From an uncultured Clostridium sp. (GTDB lineage Bacteria; Bacillota; Clostridia; TANB77; CAG-508): DNA of 51,112 nucleotides. Positions 36,138 to 43,629 of the stretch are shown in pieces. The stretch covers positions 1 to 51,112 of the forward strand of contig CAKNRV010000007.1 of NCBI GenBank assembly GCA_930991035.1, given 5' to 3'. Numbering within the stretch: position 1 is the first letter of the stretch; each line of letters begins with the position of its first letter. The notes beneath the pieces were generated by a model. That model saw only the letters and a list, made by a program, of their open reading frames with translations, was not told where the DNA came from and ran no database searches. Made by a program: the position numbers and the translations under genes.

Positions 36138-36593
36138 ATGAGTATGTCAGATAACAGAAAAACAGCATTTGAAATTGTATATAGTTTGGAGTCTCAAAAC
36201 ACAAAATATGAGGATTACAAAGAAATAGTAGATATGCTTTTAGAGGAAAAAGAAGTTCACGGAAAAGCAACTACAAAATATATTAAAGATGTTGTTTATG
36301 GTACTAAAAGACACGGAAAACAAATAAAAAAACAAATAGAAGAATGCTTGTCAGAAAAATGGACGTATGATAGAATTTCTAAAGTAAATATAGCAATCTT
36401 AGAAGTAGCGATTTTTGAAATGCTATTTTTAAAAACACCATATAAAGTAGCTATAAATGAAGCAGTTGAACTTGCTAAATCATATGCAGATACTAAAGCT
36501 CCATCATTTATAAATGGAGTTTTGGCAAGCATTGTTAAGAAAAATAATTTAGGCGAAGGAGAAACAAAAACTAATGACGTACAATCCGATTAG
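36138..36593 (+). CDS. nusB: Transcription antitermination protein NusB
   Basis: A 151-residue RNA-binding helical protein acting in rRNA antitermination. ATG 36138 follows AAGGAAAG. The family motifs RKTAFEIVYSLE, EKWTYDRISKVNIAILEVAIFE, and INEAVELAKSYADTKAPSFINGVLA are visible. It overlaps xseA by 20 bases. Confidence 0.95.
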   Translation: MSMSDNRKTAFEIVYSLESQNTKYEDYKEIVDMLLEEKEVHGKATTKYIKDVVYGTKRHGKQIKKQIEECLSEKWTYDRISKVNIAILEVAIFEMLFLKTPYKVAINEAVELAKSYADTKAPSFINGVLASIVKKNNLGEGETKTNDVQSD

Positions 36594-37761
36594 TGTAACA
36601 GACTTAAATAAATACATAAAAGATAAAATAGCAGGCGACGAAATGCTAAATAATGTATTAGTAAAAGGAGAAATTTCCAATTACAAACATCATTATACAG
36701 GTCATTTATACTTTACATTAAAGGATGAGAACTCTTTAATAAAATGCATTATGTTTAAAAGTTTTGCAGCTAATTTAAAATTTGAACCAAAAGATGGTAT
36801 GAAAGTAATGGTATTTGGTACTGTATCTGTATTTGAAAGAGATGGAGTTTACCAAATATATTGTAAAGCTATGCAAGAAGATGGAATCGGTAGTTTGTAT
36901 AAAGCGTATGAAGAAATGAAGGCAAGGCTTGAAAAAGAAGGTTTATTTGATGTTGCACATAAAAAGAAAATACCTTTAATGCCAAAATGTATTGGTGTAC
37001 TTTCTTCTAATACTGGTGCAGTAATTCGAGATATAATAAATGTATCAACAAGAAGAAATCCGAATGTGTACATAAGGTTGCTTCCCGTTCCGGTGCAGGG
37101 GGCTGGAGCAGCAGAAAAAATAGCTCAAGCAATAAAAACAATGAATGACAAAAAGCTTGCAGATGTACTGATAGTTGCAAGAGGAGGAGGTTCATTGGAA
37201 GACCTGTGGCCATTTAATGAGGAAATTGTTGCAAGAGCAATTTATGATTCGGAAATTCCAATAATTTCTGCTGTGGGTCATGAAACAGACTTTACAATAG
37301 CAGATTTTGTAGCAGACTTAAGAGCTCCGACACCATCGGCGGCAGCAGAACTTGCTGTTCCAAACATAGCAGATATAACGCTTAAGCTAGAGTCATACAA
37401 TAATAGATATAAATTAGCTTTAAAGAAAAAAGTTGAATTTATGAGATTAAGATATGAAAAATGTATGAATAGCAGAGTGTTCAAAGATCCATTGCAACGA
37501 TTAAATGAAAAAGCTATTTGGATTGATATGAGAGTTAAATCTATACAAAATAGTATGAGCAAAATATATAATAATAAAAAGACGTTAATGGTAAAAAATA
37601 TTGCAAAATTAGATGCTTTAAGCCCATTAAAAACTTTAACTAGAGGATATTCAATAATTCAATTAAATAACAAAGTGATAAAATCAGTTAAAGATTTGAA
37701 AAAGGATGACGAAATAGATATTAGGTTATTAGATGGAACTGCAAAAGCAAAAATACAGTAA
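36574..37761 (+). CDS. xseA: Exodeoxyribonuclease VII large subunit
   Basis: A 395-residue single-strand DNA nuclease subunit. An N-terminal OB-fold (ISVTDLNKYIKDKI, EISNYKHHYTGHLYFTLKDE) precedes the catalytic domain (CIGVLSSNTGAVIRDI, ARGGGSLEDLWPFNEE, SAVGHETDFTIADFVADLRAPTPSAAAELA split across adjacent stretches). The start lies inside nusB (20-base overlap), suggesting coupling. The small subunit xseB follows after one unrelated gene. Confidence 0.97.
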   Translation: MTYNPISVTDLNKYIKDKIAGDEMLNNVLVKGEISNYKHHYTGHLYFTLKDENSLIKCIMFKSFAANLKFEPKDGMKVMVFGTVSVFERDGVYQIYCKAMQEDGIGSLYKAYEEMKARLEKEGLFDVAHKKKIPLMPKCIGVLSSNTGAVIRDIINVSTRRNPNVYIRLLPVPVQGAGAAEKIAQAIKTMNDKKLADVLIVARGGGSLEDLWPFNEEIVARAIYDSEIPIISAVGHETDFTIADFVADLRAPTPSAAAELAVPNIADITLKLESYNNRYKLALKKKVEFMRLRYEKCMNSRVFKDPLQRLNEKAIWIDMRVKSIQNSMSKIYNNKKTLMVKNIAKLDALSPLKTLTRGYSIIQLNNKVIKSVKDLKKDDEIDIRLLDGTAKAKIQ

Positions 37762-37801
37762 AACATTTGTGATTAATATTTTCAAGGAATTAATAAATGT
37801 A
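37762..37801 (+). other. Stem-loop after xseA
   Basis: ACATTTGTGATTAAT and ATTAATAAATGT pair imperfectly (a GTG bulge) around an ATTTTCAAGGA loop. No T-run follows. Confidence 0.35.
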
Positions 37802-37909
37802 GAAAAGTTTTAAGCTAAAAGACATTCGGATTAGAAAATAAATATAGTGCCTAGAAAAAATAAGAATAGAAAAAAACAAAACGAAAAATTAGAAAGGAAC
37901 GTGATTTTA

Positions 37910-38410
37910 ATGAAAAAAGGTACAAAAACACTTATAGGAGTTTTAATAGTAATAATATTAATTGTAGTAATTGTGTGGTTGGTTTATGATAATACAAAGT
38001 CAGAAACGGCTAGCGTTAATGGAGAGAATAATATGCCAAATGCAGGTGCCGAAGTAAGCAATAGTGAGGAAAATGTAATTCAAAATGAAGAAGTAAACAA
38101 TGAACTTGTTGAAAATGAAGTTGAAACTAATGAAGTAGTAGAAAATGTAACTAAAGAAGAAGAAACAAAAGAGCCAGAAAATGATAAATCAGAAGTAGTA
38201 TCTGGAACTAATGCAAGTAGAGAAGAAAAAGCATTGCAATTGGCAAAAGATTATTATGAAGAAAACTATGGAAACGCAGAAGACGTTTATTTTAATAATC
38301 AAGGTGTAAACGGAGATGGGAATTACATAGTAAGAGCAGGAGTAGCAGGAGTTGGAAGTTACAGATATTTTATAGTTAATTTGGATACAGAGGAAGTAAC
38401 AGAAAAATAA
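37910..38410 (+). CDS. Uncharacterised single-pass membrane protein
   Basis: A 166-residue protein I do not recognise. ATG 37910 is preferred over the upstream GTG 37847 since GAAAGGA (37892-37898) precedes it and the protein then starts MKKGTKTLIGVLIVIILIVV. A helix (about 8-27) is followed by about 75 residues of Glu/Asn/Val low-complexity sequence, then a small folded domain (REEKALQLAKDYYEENYG, DVYFNNQGVNGDGNYIVRAG, YRYFIVNLDTEEVTE), like PepSY or DUF-type surface domains. It splits xseA from xseB. Confidence 0.7.
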   Translation: MKKGTKTLIGVLIVIILIVVIVWLVYDNTKSETASVNGENNMPNAGAEVSNSEENVIQNEEVNNELVENEVETNEVVENVTKEEETKEPENDKSEVVSGTNASREEKALQLAKDYYEENYGNAEDVYFNNQGVNGDGNYIVRAGVAGVGSYRYFIVNLDTEEVTEK

Positions 38411-38412
38411 AT

Positions 38413-38450
38413 TGTCTAGCCAAAATGACAATTCTTAGACAATTTAGAAA
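38413..38450 (+). repeat. Deletion derivative of the palindromic element family (copy D)
   Basis: Within TGTCTAGCCAAAATGACAATTCTT (38413-38436) about 20 of 23 positions match the right arm of copy A (CCTAGCCCAAATAACAATTC region, 48006-48030). ATTGTCTA and TAGACAAT close it as an 8-bp hairpin right after the preceding stop. Confidence 0.5.
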
Positions 38451-38524
38451 TAAAAATGGAAAATAGCAATTCTTATACATTTTAAAAATAAGAAAATATA
38501 ACGTAAAGTAGAAAGGAATAGAAA

Positions 38525-38755
38525 ATGGAAGAAAATAGCTTTGAAGAAAATATGAAAAAGTTAGAGCAAATAGCAACAGAATTAGAAAAGGGGGATTTGG
38601 ACTTAGATACTTCTGTGGCTAAATTTGAAGAGGGAATGAAGCTATCAAAAAAATGTAGTGAAATTCTTGAAAAAGCAGAAAAGAAAATAACAGTGCTAAT
38701 TAAAGGTGAAGACGGTGAATTAGCAGAGGAAAATTTTGTACAAAATGAGGAATAG
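38525..38755 (+). CDS. xseB: Exodeoxyribonuclease VII small subunit
   Basis: A 76-residue helical protein that assembles on XseA. SFEENMKKLEQIATELEKGD and LDLDTSVAKFEEGMKLSKKC are the family core. AGAAAGGA precedes ATG 38525. Short, standard length, no oddities. Confidence 0.95.
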   Translation: MEENSFEENMKKLEQIATELEKGDLDLDTSVAKFEEGMKLSKKCSEILEKAEKKITVLIKGEDGELAEENFVQNEE

Positions 38756-38760
38756 AAAAA

Positions 38761-39198
38761 ATGATGGGGATAATTTCAGAATATAAATATTTAATAGTGC
38801 CATTTGCAACATGGTTTTTTATACAGTTGTTTAAATTGATTTATGATCTAGTAACTACAAAGAAATTTAATTTTAAAAGAATCTTAGGAGCTGGTGGAAT
38901 GCCTAGCTCTCATTCTGCTGTTGTAGTATCTCTAGCTACAATGATCGGTATAAATTATGGAGTAAATTCAGCAATTTTTGGACTTTCTGTAATTTTTGCA
39001 TGTGTAGTAATGTATGATGCAGCAGGTGTTAGAAGAGCAGCGGGTAAACAGGCTAAGCTTTTAAATAAATTAGTAGAAACTCCAGGATTGACTGGTGTTC
39101 AAGTAACAGAAAAGTTGCAAGAAGTTCTTGGACATACGCCAGGACAAGTAGTTGTAGGAGCTTTAATAGGATTGATAGTAGGATTTGTGTTTGGCTAG
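38761..39198 (+). CDS. Divergent PAP2 family membrane protein
   Basis: A 145-residue membrane protein of the small PAP2-related family (YuiD-like). The motifs GGMPSSHSAVVVSLATMIG and YDAAGVRRAAGKQAKLLNK correspond to the acid-phosphatase His/Arg region, and GHTPGQVVVGALIGLIVG forms the last helix. A GAGGAA lies in the xseB tail and the start is 6 bases from the xseB stop, so translation is probably coupled. Lipid or polyprenyl phosphate dephosphorylation is the family guess. Confidence 0.88.
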   Translation: MMGIISEYKYLIVPFATWFFIQLFKLIYDLVTTKKFNFKRILGAGGMPSSHSAVVVSLATMIGINYGVNSAIFGLSVIFACVVMYDAAGVRRAAGKQAKLLNKLVETPGLTGVQVTEKLQEVLGHTPGQVVVGALIGLIVGFVFG

Positions 39199-39272
39199 GT
39201 GTAAATACATACAAATAAATCTTACAAAATACAGCAGAGAACCAATATAGACATAAGCAAAAAATTTTATAT

Positions 39273-39313
39273 TACTTTGTTTATTGAATAGTTATATTGT
39301 GCTAAACAAAGTA
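39273..39313 (+). other. Perfect 11-bp stem-loop just before fhs
   Basis: TACTTTGTTTA (39273-39283) pairs with TAAACAAAGTA (39303-39313) around a 19-base loop; the GGAGG ribosome site starts 8 bases later. No tetrahydrofolate riboswitch consensus was recognised here. It may affect translation initiation of fhs. Confidence 0.6.
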
Positions 39314-39330
39314 GTAGAGTGGAGGCAAAA

Positions 39331-40992
39331 ATGGAAGATGTAGAAATTGCGAGAAATACTAAGTTAAAGAATATATACGAAATAGCAAAAATACTAGAGA
39401 TTCCAGAAGAAGATGTGGAACCTTATGGAAAATATAAGGCAAAAATATCATTAAAATTGATGGAAAAAGAGAAAAATAAAAAAGATGGAAAACTAATTTT
39501 AGTAACTGCAATTAATCCAACACCATTAGGAGAAGGAAAAACCACAATATCTATTGGATTAGCAGATGGACTAAGAAAAATAGGTAAGAAATCCATTTTG
39601 GCATTAAGAGAACCTTCATTAGGACCAGTATTTGGAATTAAAGGTGGAGCAACAGGTGGAGGACATTCTCAAATAGCTCCAATGGAAGATATAAACTTAC
39701 ATTTTACAGGGGACATACACGCAATAACAAGTGCAAACAATTTATTATCAGCACTTATTGACAACCATATGTATTTTGGCAATGAATTAGGATTTGACAG
39801 GATAACTTGGAAAAGATGTGTTGATTTAAATGATAGACAATTAAGAAAAGTAGAAACAGGCTTATCTGGAGAGAAAAAAATTGTACCAAGAGAAGACGGA
39901 TTTGATATTTCTGTTGCATCAGAAATTATGGCAATCTTTTGCTTAGCAACTGATATTAAAGACTTAAAAAGAAGGATTGGAAATATTATAGTTGGATATA
40001 CTAAAGAAAACAAACCAATAACAGCAAGAGACTTAAAGGCAGATGGAGCATTAACAGTTCTTTTAAAAGATGCTATGAATCCAAACTTAGTGCAAACTTT
40101 GGAACATACACCTGCAATTGTACACGGTGGACCATTTGCAAATATTGCACACGGTTGCAACAGTATTATAGCAACTAAAATGGCACTTAAACTAGGTGAA
40201 TATGTTGTTACAGAAGCAGGATTTGGCGCAGATTTAGGTGCAGAAAAATTCTTAGATATAAAATGTAGAAAAGCACAAATAAAACCAGATGCAGTAGTAT
40301 GTGTAGCAACAATAAAAGCTTTAAAATATAATGGTGGAGTGCCAAAAGAAGAAATAAAAAATGAAAATGTAGATGCATTAAAAAAAGGATTCAAAAACCT
40401 TTTAAAACACGTAGATAATCTAAGAAATGTATATGGACTAAATGTAGTAGTAGGAATAAACAAATATAATCACGACACACCAAAAGAAATAGAATGTTTA
40501 GAAGAACTTCTAAGAGAAAATAATATAGAATTTAGCTTAGTAGAAAGTTGGGAAAAAGGTGGAGAAGGAGCTACTAACTTAGCAGAAAAAATTGTAAAAA
40601 TCTCAGAAAAAGAAACAATATTAAACTATGCATACCAATTGGACGACAGTATAGAAAATAAAATTTTAGATATTGCAACAAAAATATATGGAGCAAGAGG
40701 AGTACAATATACAGAAAATGCACAAGAAAAAATAAAGGAAATAGAAAAATTAGGATATAGCAATTTTTCAATTTGTATAGCAAAAACACAATACTCATTG
40801 TCAGACGACCCAAAGAATTTAGAATGTGCAAAACCTTATGATATACACGTAGAAGATGTAATACTAAAAACAGGAGCAGAATTTGTAGTGGTTATAACAG
40901 GCAAAATAATGACAATGCCAGGATTGCCAAAAGTTCCGGCAGCTGAGCAAATTGATTTAGATGAAAATGGAAACATTGTGGGCATTTTTTAG
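39331..40992 (+). CDS. fhs: Formate-tetrahydrofolate ligase
   Basis: A 553-residue cytoplasmic enzyme joining formate to THF with ATP. ATG 39331 is chosen because GGAGG (39321-39325) precedes it. The P-loop INPTPLGEGKTT lies around residue 65, followed by REPSLGPVFGIKGGATGGG, the LEHTPAIVHGGPFANIAHGCNS segment and the C-terminal MTMPGLPKVPAAEQID. Full length. It supplies formyl-THF for purine and formyl-methionine synthesis and is a Wood-Ljungdahl step in acetogens; no other pathway genes are in this window. Confidence 0.98.
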   Translation: MEDVEIARNTKLKNIYEIAKILEIPEEDVEPYGKYKAKISLKLMEKEKNKKDGKLILVTAINPTPLGEGKTTISIGLADGLRKIGKKSILALREPSLGPVFGIKGGATGGGHSQIAPMEDINLHFTGDIHAITSANNLLSALIDNHMYFGNELGFDRITWKRCVDLNDRQLRKVETGLSGEKKIVPREDGFDISVASEIMAIFCLATDIKDLKRRIGNIIVGYTKENKPITARDLKADGALTVLLKDAMNPNLVQTLEHTPAIVHGGPFANIAHGCNSIIATKMALKLGEYVVTEAGFGADLGAEKFLDIKCRKAQIKPDAVVCVATIKALKYNGGVPKEEIKNENVDALKKGFKNLLKHVDNLRNVYGLNVVVGINKYNHDTPKEIECLEELLRENNIEFSLVESWEKGGEGATNLAEKIVKISEKETILNYAYQLDDSIENKILDIATKIYGARGVQYTENAQEKIKEIEKLGYSNFSICIAKTQYSLSDDPKNLECAKPYDIHVEDVILKTGAEFVVVITGKIMTMPGLPKVPAAEQIDLDENGNIVGIF

Positions 40993-41037
40993 AATTGTTA
41001 TTTTTTATAAGAAGAGGTAATATATTTTTTCTTTTTA

Positions 41038-41065
41038 TTGAAGTCTAATTATAAAAATGTATAAT
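41038..41065 (+). promoter_or_regulatory. Promoter for the sleB-like gene
   Basis: TTGAAG (41038-41043), 16-base spacer, TATAAT (41060-41065). The gap before it (from 40993) is AT-rich with no strong terminator. Confidence 0.6.
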
Positions 41066-41124
41066 AACACCATTTTTGGATAAAATAATCCTAGAATTAT
41101 TTTAAAAGAAAGTGGTGTAATTTT

Positions 41125-41826
41125 ATGGCAGTAAAAATAAAGAAAAACTTAAAGGCAATTATTGTTATATTTTTAGTAAGTTCACTATTTGTTTCATACA
41201 ACGTATTTTTTAGAGATAATGAAGCACTAGCATTATCTAAATATGGCTCAAGAGGGGAAGAAGTAAGAACCATACAAACTAAATTAAAAAGATGGGGATA
41301 CTATAAAGGAAATGTAGATGGAATATATGGCAGTCAAACTTTAGAAGCGGTAAAATATTTTCAACGTAAAAATGGTCTAACAGTAGACGGTATAGCAGGA
41401 ACGAAAACACTTCAAGCTATGGGAATTTTTAGTTCATCTGGCAATTCTAATAGTAACTCAAGTTCTTCTACTAATTCTAGTGACTTAAATTTACTTAGTA
41501 GATTGGTTTATGGAGAAGCAAGAGGTGAGCCATATACTGGACAAGTTGCTGTTGCAGCAGTTGTTTTAAATAGGGTAAAAAATAGCTCTTTTCCAAATAC
41601 AATAGCAGGCGTAATTTATCAAAAAGGTGCATTTGATGTTGTATCTGATGGACAAATTAATTTAACGCCAAACGATACTGCAAAAAAAGCAGCACAGGAT
41701 GCACTAAATGGTTGGGACCCAACAAATGGAGCTATCTATTATTTCAATCCAAGTACTGCAACAAATAAATGGATTTGGTCTAGACCAATGACTGTAACTA
41801 TTGGAAAGCACAGATTTTGTAAGTAA
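41125..41826 (+). CDS. sleB: SleB-type cell wall hydrolase with peptidoglycan-binding domain
   Basis: A 233-residue exported cell wall hydrolase. A signal peptide or anchor (KNLKAIIVIFLVSSLFVSYN) is followed by a PG_binding_1 domain (SRGEEVRTIQTKLKRWGYYKG, VDGIYGSQTLEAVKYFQRKNGLTVDGIAGTKTLQ split, about 40-95), a Ser/Asn linker (about 98-115) and the Hydrolase_2 domain (LLSRLVYGEARGEPYTGQVA, with catalytic Glu in GEARGE, and FNPSTATNKWIWSRP). In spore-formers SleB degrades cortex at germination. A vegetative role is possible. Confidence 0.9.
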   Translation: MAVKIKKNLKAIIVIFLVSSLFVSYNVFFRDNEALALSKYGSRGEEVRTIQTKLKRWGYYKGNVDGIYGSQTLEAVKYFQRKNGLTVDGIAGTKTLQAMGIFSSSGNSNSNSSSSTNSSDLNLLSRLVYGEARGEPYTGQVAVAAVVLNRVKNSSFPNTIAGVIYQKGAFDVVSDGQINLTPNDTAKKAAQDALNGWDPTNGAIYYFNPSTATNKWIWSRPMTVTIGKHRFCK

Positions 41827-41828
41827 AG

Positions 41829-41850
41829 ATGTAAAAAAATATTTTTACAT
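41829..41850 (+). other. Small perfect hairpin after sleB
   Basis: ATGTAAAAA (41829-41837) pairs with TTTTTACAT (41842-41850) around a 4-base loop just after the stop. It is AT-only and not followed by a T-run. Confidence 0.4.
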
Positions 41851-41882
41851 TCACGCCTAGAGGGTACAGTTAATTGTTACCT

Positions 41883-41910
41883 AAAAGCACTTGAAAAAAG
41901 TGCTTTTTTC
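41883..41910 (+). terminator. Terminator after sleB
   Basis: AAAAGCACTT (41883-41892) pairs with AAGTGCTTTT (about 41898-41908) around a GAAAA loop, and the stem's T-rich 3' side runs on as TTTTTTC. It overlaps the next promoter. Confidence 0.75.
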
Positions 41911-41919
41911 GTGTAAAAT
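41891..41919 (+). promoter_or_regulatory. Promoter for miaB inside the sleB terminator
   Basis: TTGAAA (41891-41896) is the loop region of the terminator; a 17-base spacer then reaches TAAAAT (41914-41919). Terminator and promoter share the same bases. Confidence 0.5.
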
Positions 41920-42025
41920 ATAGTAGTTATAAAAGCCGTGAAACATAAGATATGAGTGGTTTTTACTCTAAGAGTAATATAAGGACTGCTGAAGTAAAAA
42001 AATAAGAAGAAAAGATGGGAGCAAA

Positions 42026-43627
42026 ATGGTAAAAAAAGATATAGATACAGAATTGCAATATATAGACAAAGTAAAAAAGATAAATGAAGGAAAAGATGTA
42101 AAATATTATATTTTGACAATGGGATGTCAATTAAATGAAAATGATTCGGAAAAAATTAGTGGTTTAGCTGAATCTATGGGATATACAAGAACGGACAATA
42201 TTTTAGATGCAGATTTAGTCATATACAATACTTGTTGTGTTAGAGAAAATGCAGAAGAAAAGCTATTTGGAAAATTAGGTGAAGTAAAGAAATTAAAAGA
42301 AGCCAAAGGTATTATTATAGCTATTGGTGGATGTATGATGCAAGAGCAACATATTGTAGATAAAATTAAAAAGAGTTATAACTATGATGTTATTTTTGGA
42401 ACACATACTTTACACAAGTTTCCACAGGACTTATATAATGCAATTATAGAAAATAAAAAAATCACAGACATATTAGATATTGATGGAGAAATAATTGAAG
42501 GATTACCAATAAGAAGAGACGATAACATAAGAGCTTCTGTAACAATAATGAATGGATGCAATAATTTTTGTACATATTGTATAGTTCCTTATGTAAGAGG
42601 CAGAGAAAGAAGTAGAGATCCAGAAGATATACTTAAAGAAGTGGAGCAATTGGCAAAAGAAGGATATAAGGAAATCACACTTTTGGGACAAAATGTGAAT
42701 TCATATATGCGTGTGGAGCGAGAAAAAGAGAAATTGCTTAATGCAAATAAGTTAGAAACCAACAACGATTTACCAATTGCCAATGTAATAAGAAATGACG
42801 ATTCAGTAGATAAAGATGGTAAAATAGAAAATGACAGCATAGTAGAAAATAAACAAGAAGAAATAAGCTTAGTAGATACAGAAAAAAATAACAATACAAC
42901 TAAAATTGACTCATTTGCAAAACTCTTGAGAGCAGTAAACCAAATTGAAGGAATAGAAAAAATTAGATTTACATCACCTCACCCAAAGGACTTTACAGAC
43001 GATGTGATAGAAGCTATAAAGAAATGCGACAAGGTTTCAAAATTAATTCATTTGCCGTTACAATCAGGAAGCACAAGCGTTCTAAAGGCTATGAATAGAG
43101 TGTATACTAAGGAACAATATTTGAGCTTAGTTGATAAAATGAAAAATAAAATTCCAAATGTTAAATTTTCTACTGACATAATTGTAGGATTCCCAGGAGA
43201 GACAGAAGAAGATTTTGAAGACACTTTGGATGTTGTAAGAAAAGTTAAATTTGAACAGATTTTTATGTTCATATATTCTAGAAGAGTTGGAACGCCAGCA
43301 GATAAAATGGAAAATCAAATTCCGGAAGAAATTAAACATAAAAGATTTGATAGGCTAAAAAAACTATATGAAGAGATTTTAGCAAATAACAACAAAGAAT
43401 ATGTCGGAACTATGCAGGATATTTTAGTAGAAGGATTTAGCAAAACAAATAATGATTATCTAACAGGAAGAACTGATTCAAATAAGGTTGTTATTTTTAA
43501 AGGAAACGAAAATTTAATTGGAACAACTGTGCCAGTAAAAATAGAATCTGAACATTTGTGGTACTTAAGAGGAAATATAGAAAAAAACGTTGAAAATAAT
43601 TGGGCTTTAGGAAAGGATTGTGATTAA
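42026..43627 (+). CDS. miaB: tRNA-2-methylthio-N6-dimethylallyladenosine synthase MiaB
   Basis: A 533-residue radical SAM enzyme that adds the methylthio group to A37 of tRNA. The N-terminal domain has its three cluster Cys (C34, C70 or C71, and C103), and the radical SAM loop is MNGCNNFCTYCIVPYVRG (C178, C182, C185). A TRAM-like domain closes the protein. Residues about 228-296, between GQNVNSY and FAKLLRAVN, are a Glu/Asn/Asp-rich insert absent from usual MiaB, which explains the extra length. GGGAGC precedes ATG 42026, and mutS starts 2 bases after the stop. Confidence 0.95.
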   Translation: MVKKDIDTELQYIDKVKKINEGKDVKYYILTMGCQLNENDSEKISGLAESMGYTRTDNILDADLVIYNTCCVRENAEEKLFGKLGEVKKLKEAKGIIIAIGGCMMQEQHIVDKIKKSYNYDVIFGTHTLHKFPQDLYNAIIENKKITDILDIDGEIIEGLPIRRDDNIRASVTIMNGCNNFCTYCIVPYVRGRERSRDPEDILKEVEQLAKEGYKEITLLGQNVNSYMRVEREKEKLLNANKLETNNDLPIANVIRNDDSVDKDGKIENDSIVENKQEEISLVDTEKNNNTTKIDSFAKLLRAVNQIEGIEKIRFTSPHPKDFTDDVIEAIKKCDKVSKLIHLPLQSGSTSVLKAMNRVYTKEQYLSLVDKMKNKIPNVKFSTDIIVGFPGETEEDFEDTLDVVRKVKFEQIFMFIYSRRVGTPADKMENQIPEEIKHKRFDRLKKLYEEILANNNKEYVGTMQDILVEGFSKTNNDYLTGRTDSNKVVIFKGNENLIGTTVPVKIESEHLWYLRGNIEKNVENNWALGKDCD

Positions 43628-43629
43628 AT

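Noticed and set aside
39199..39330. Tetrahydrofolate riboswitch before fhs
   Set aside because: I could not find the known conserved loop sequence; only a simple 11-bp hairpin is visible.
39669..40463. 264-codon minus-strand ORF opposite fhs
   Set aside because: It is an antisense shadow of a clear fhs gene, with hydrophobic noise and no ribosome site or domain.
42709..42915. Intein in miaB
   Set aside because: The insert is charged and low-complexity, with no Cys/Ser splice junction pattern or Hedgehog/intein blocks.
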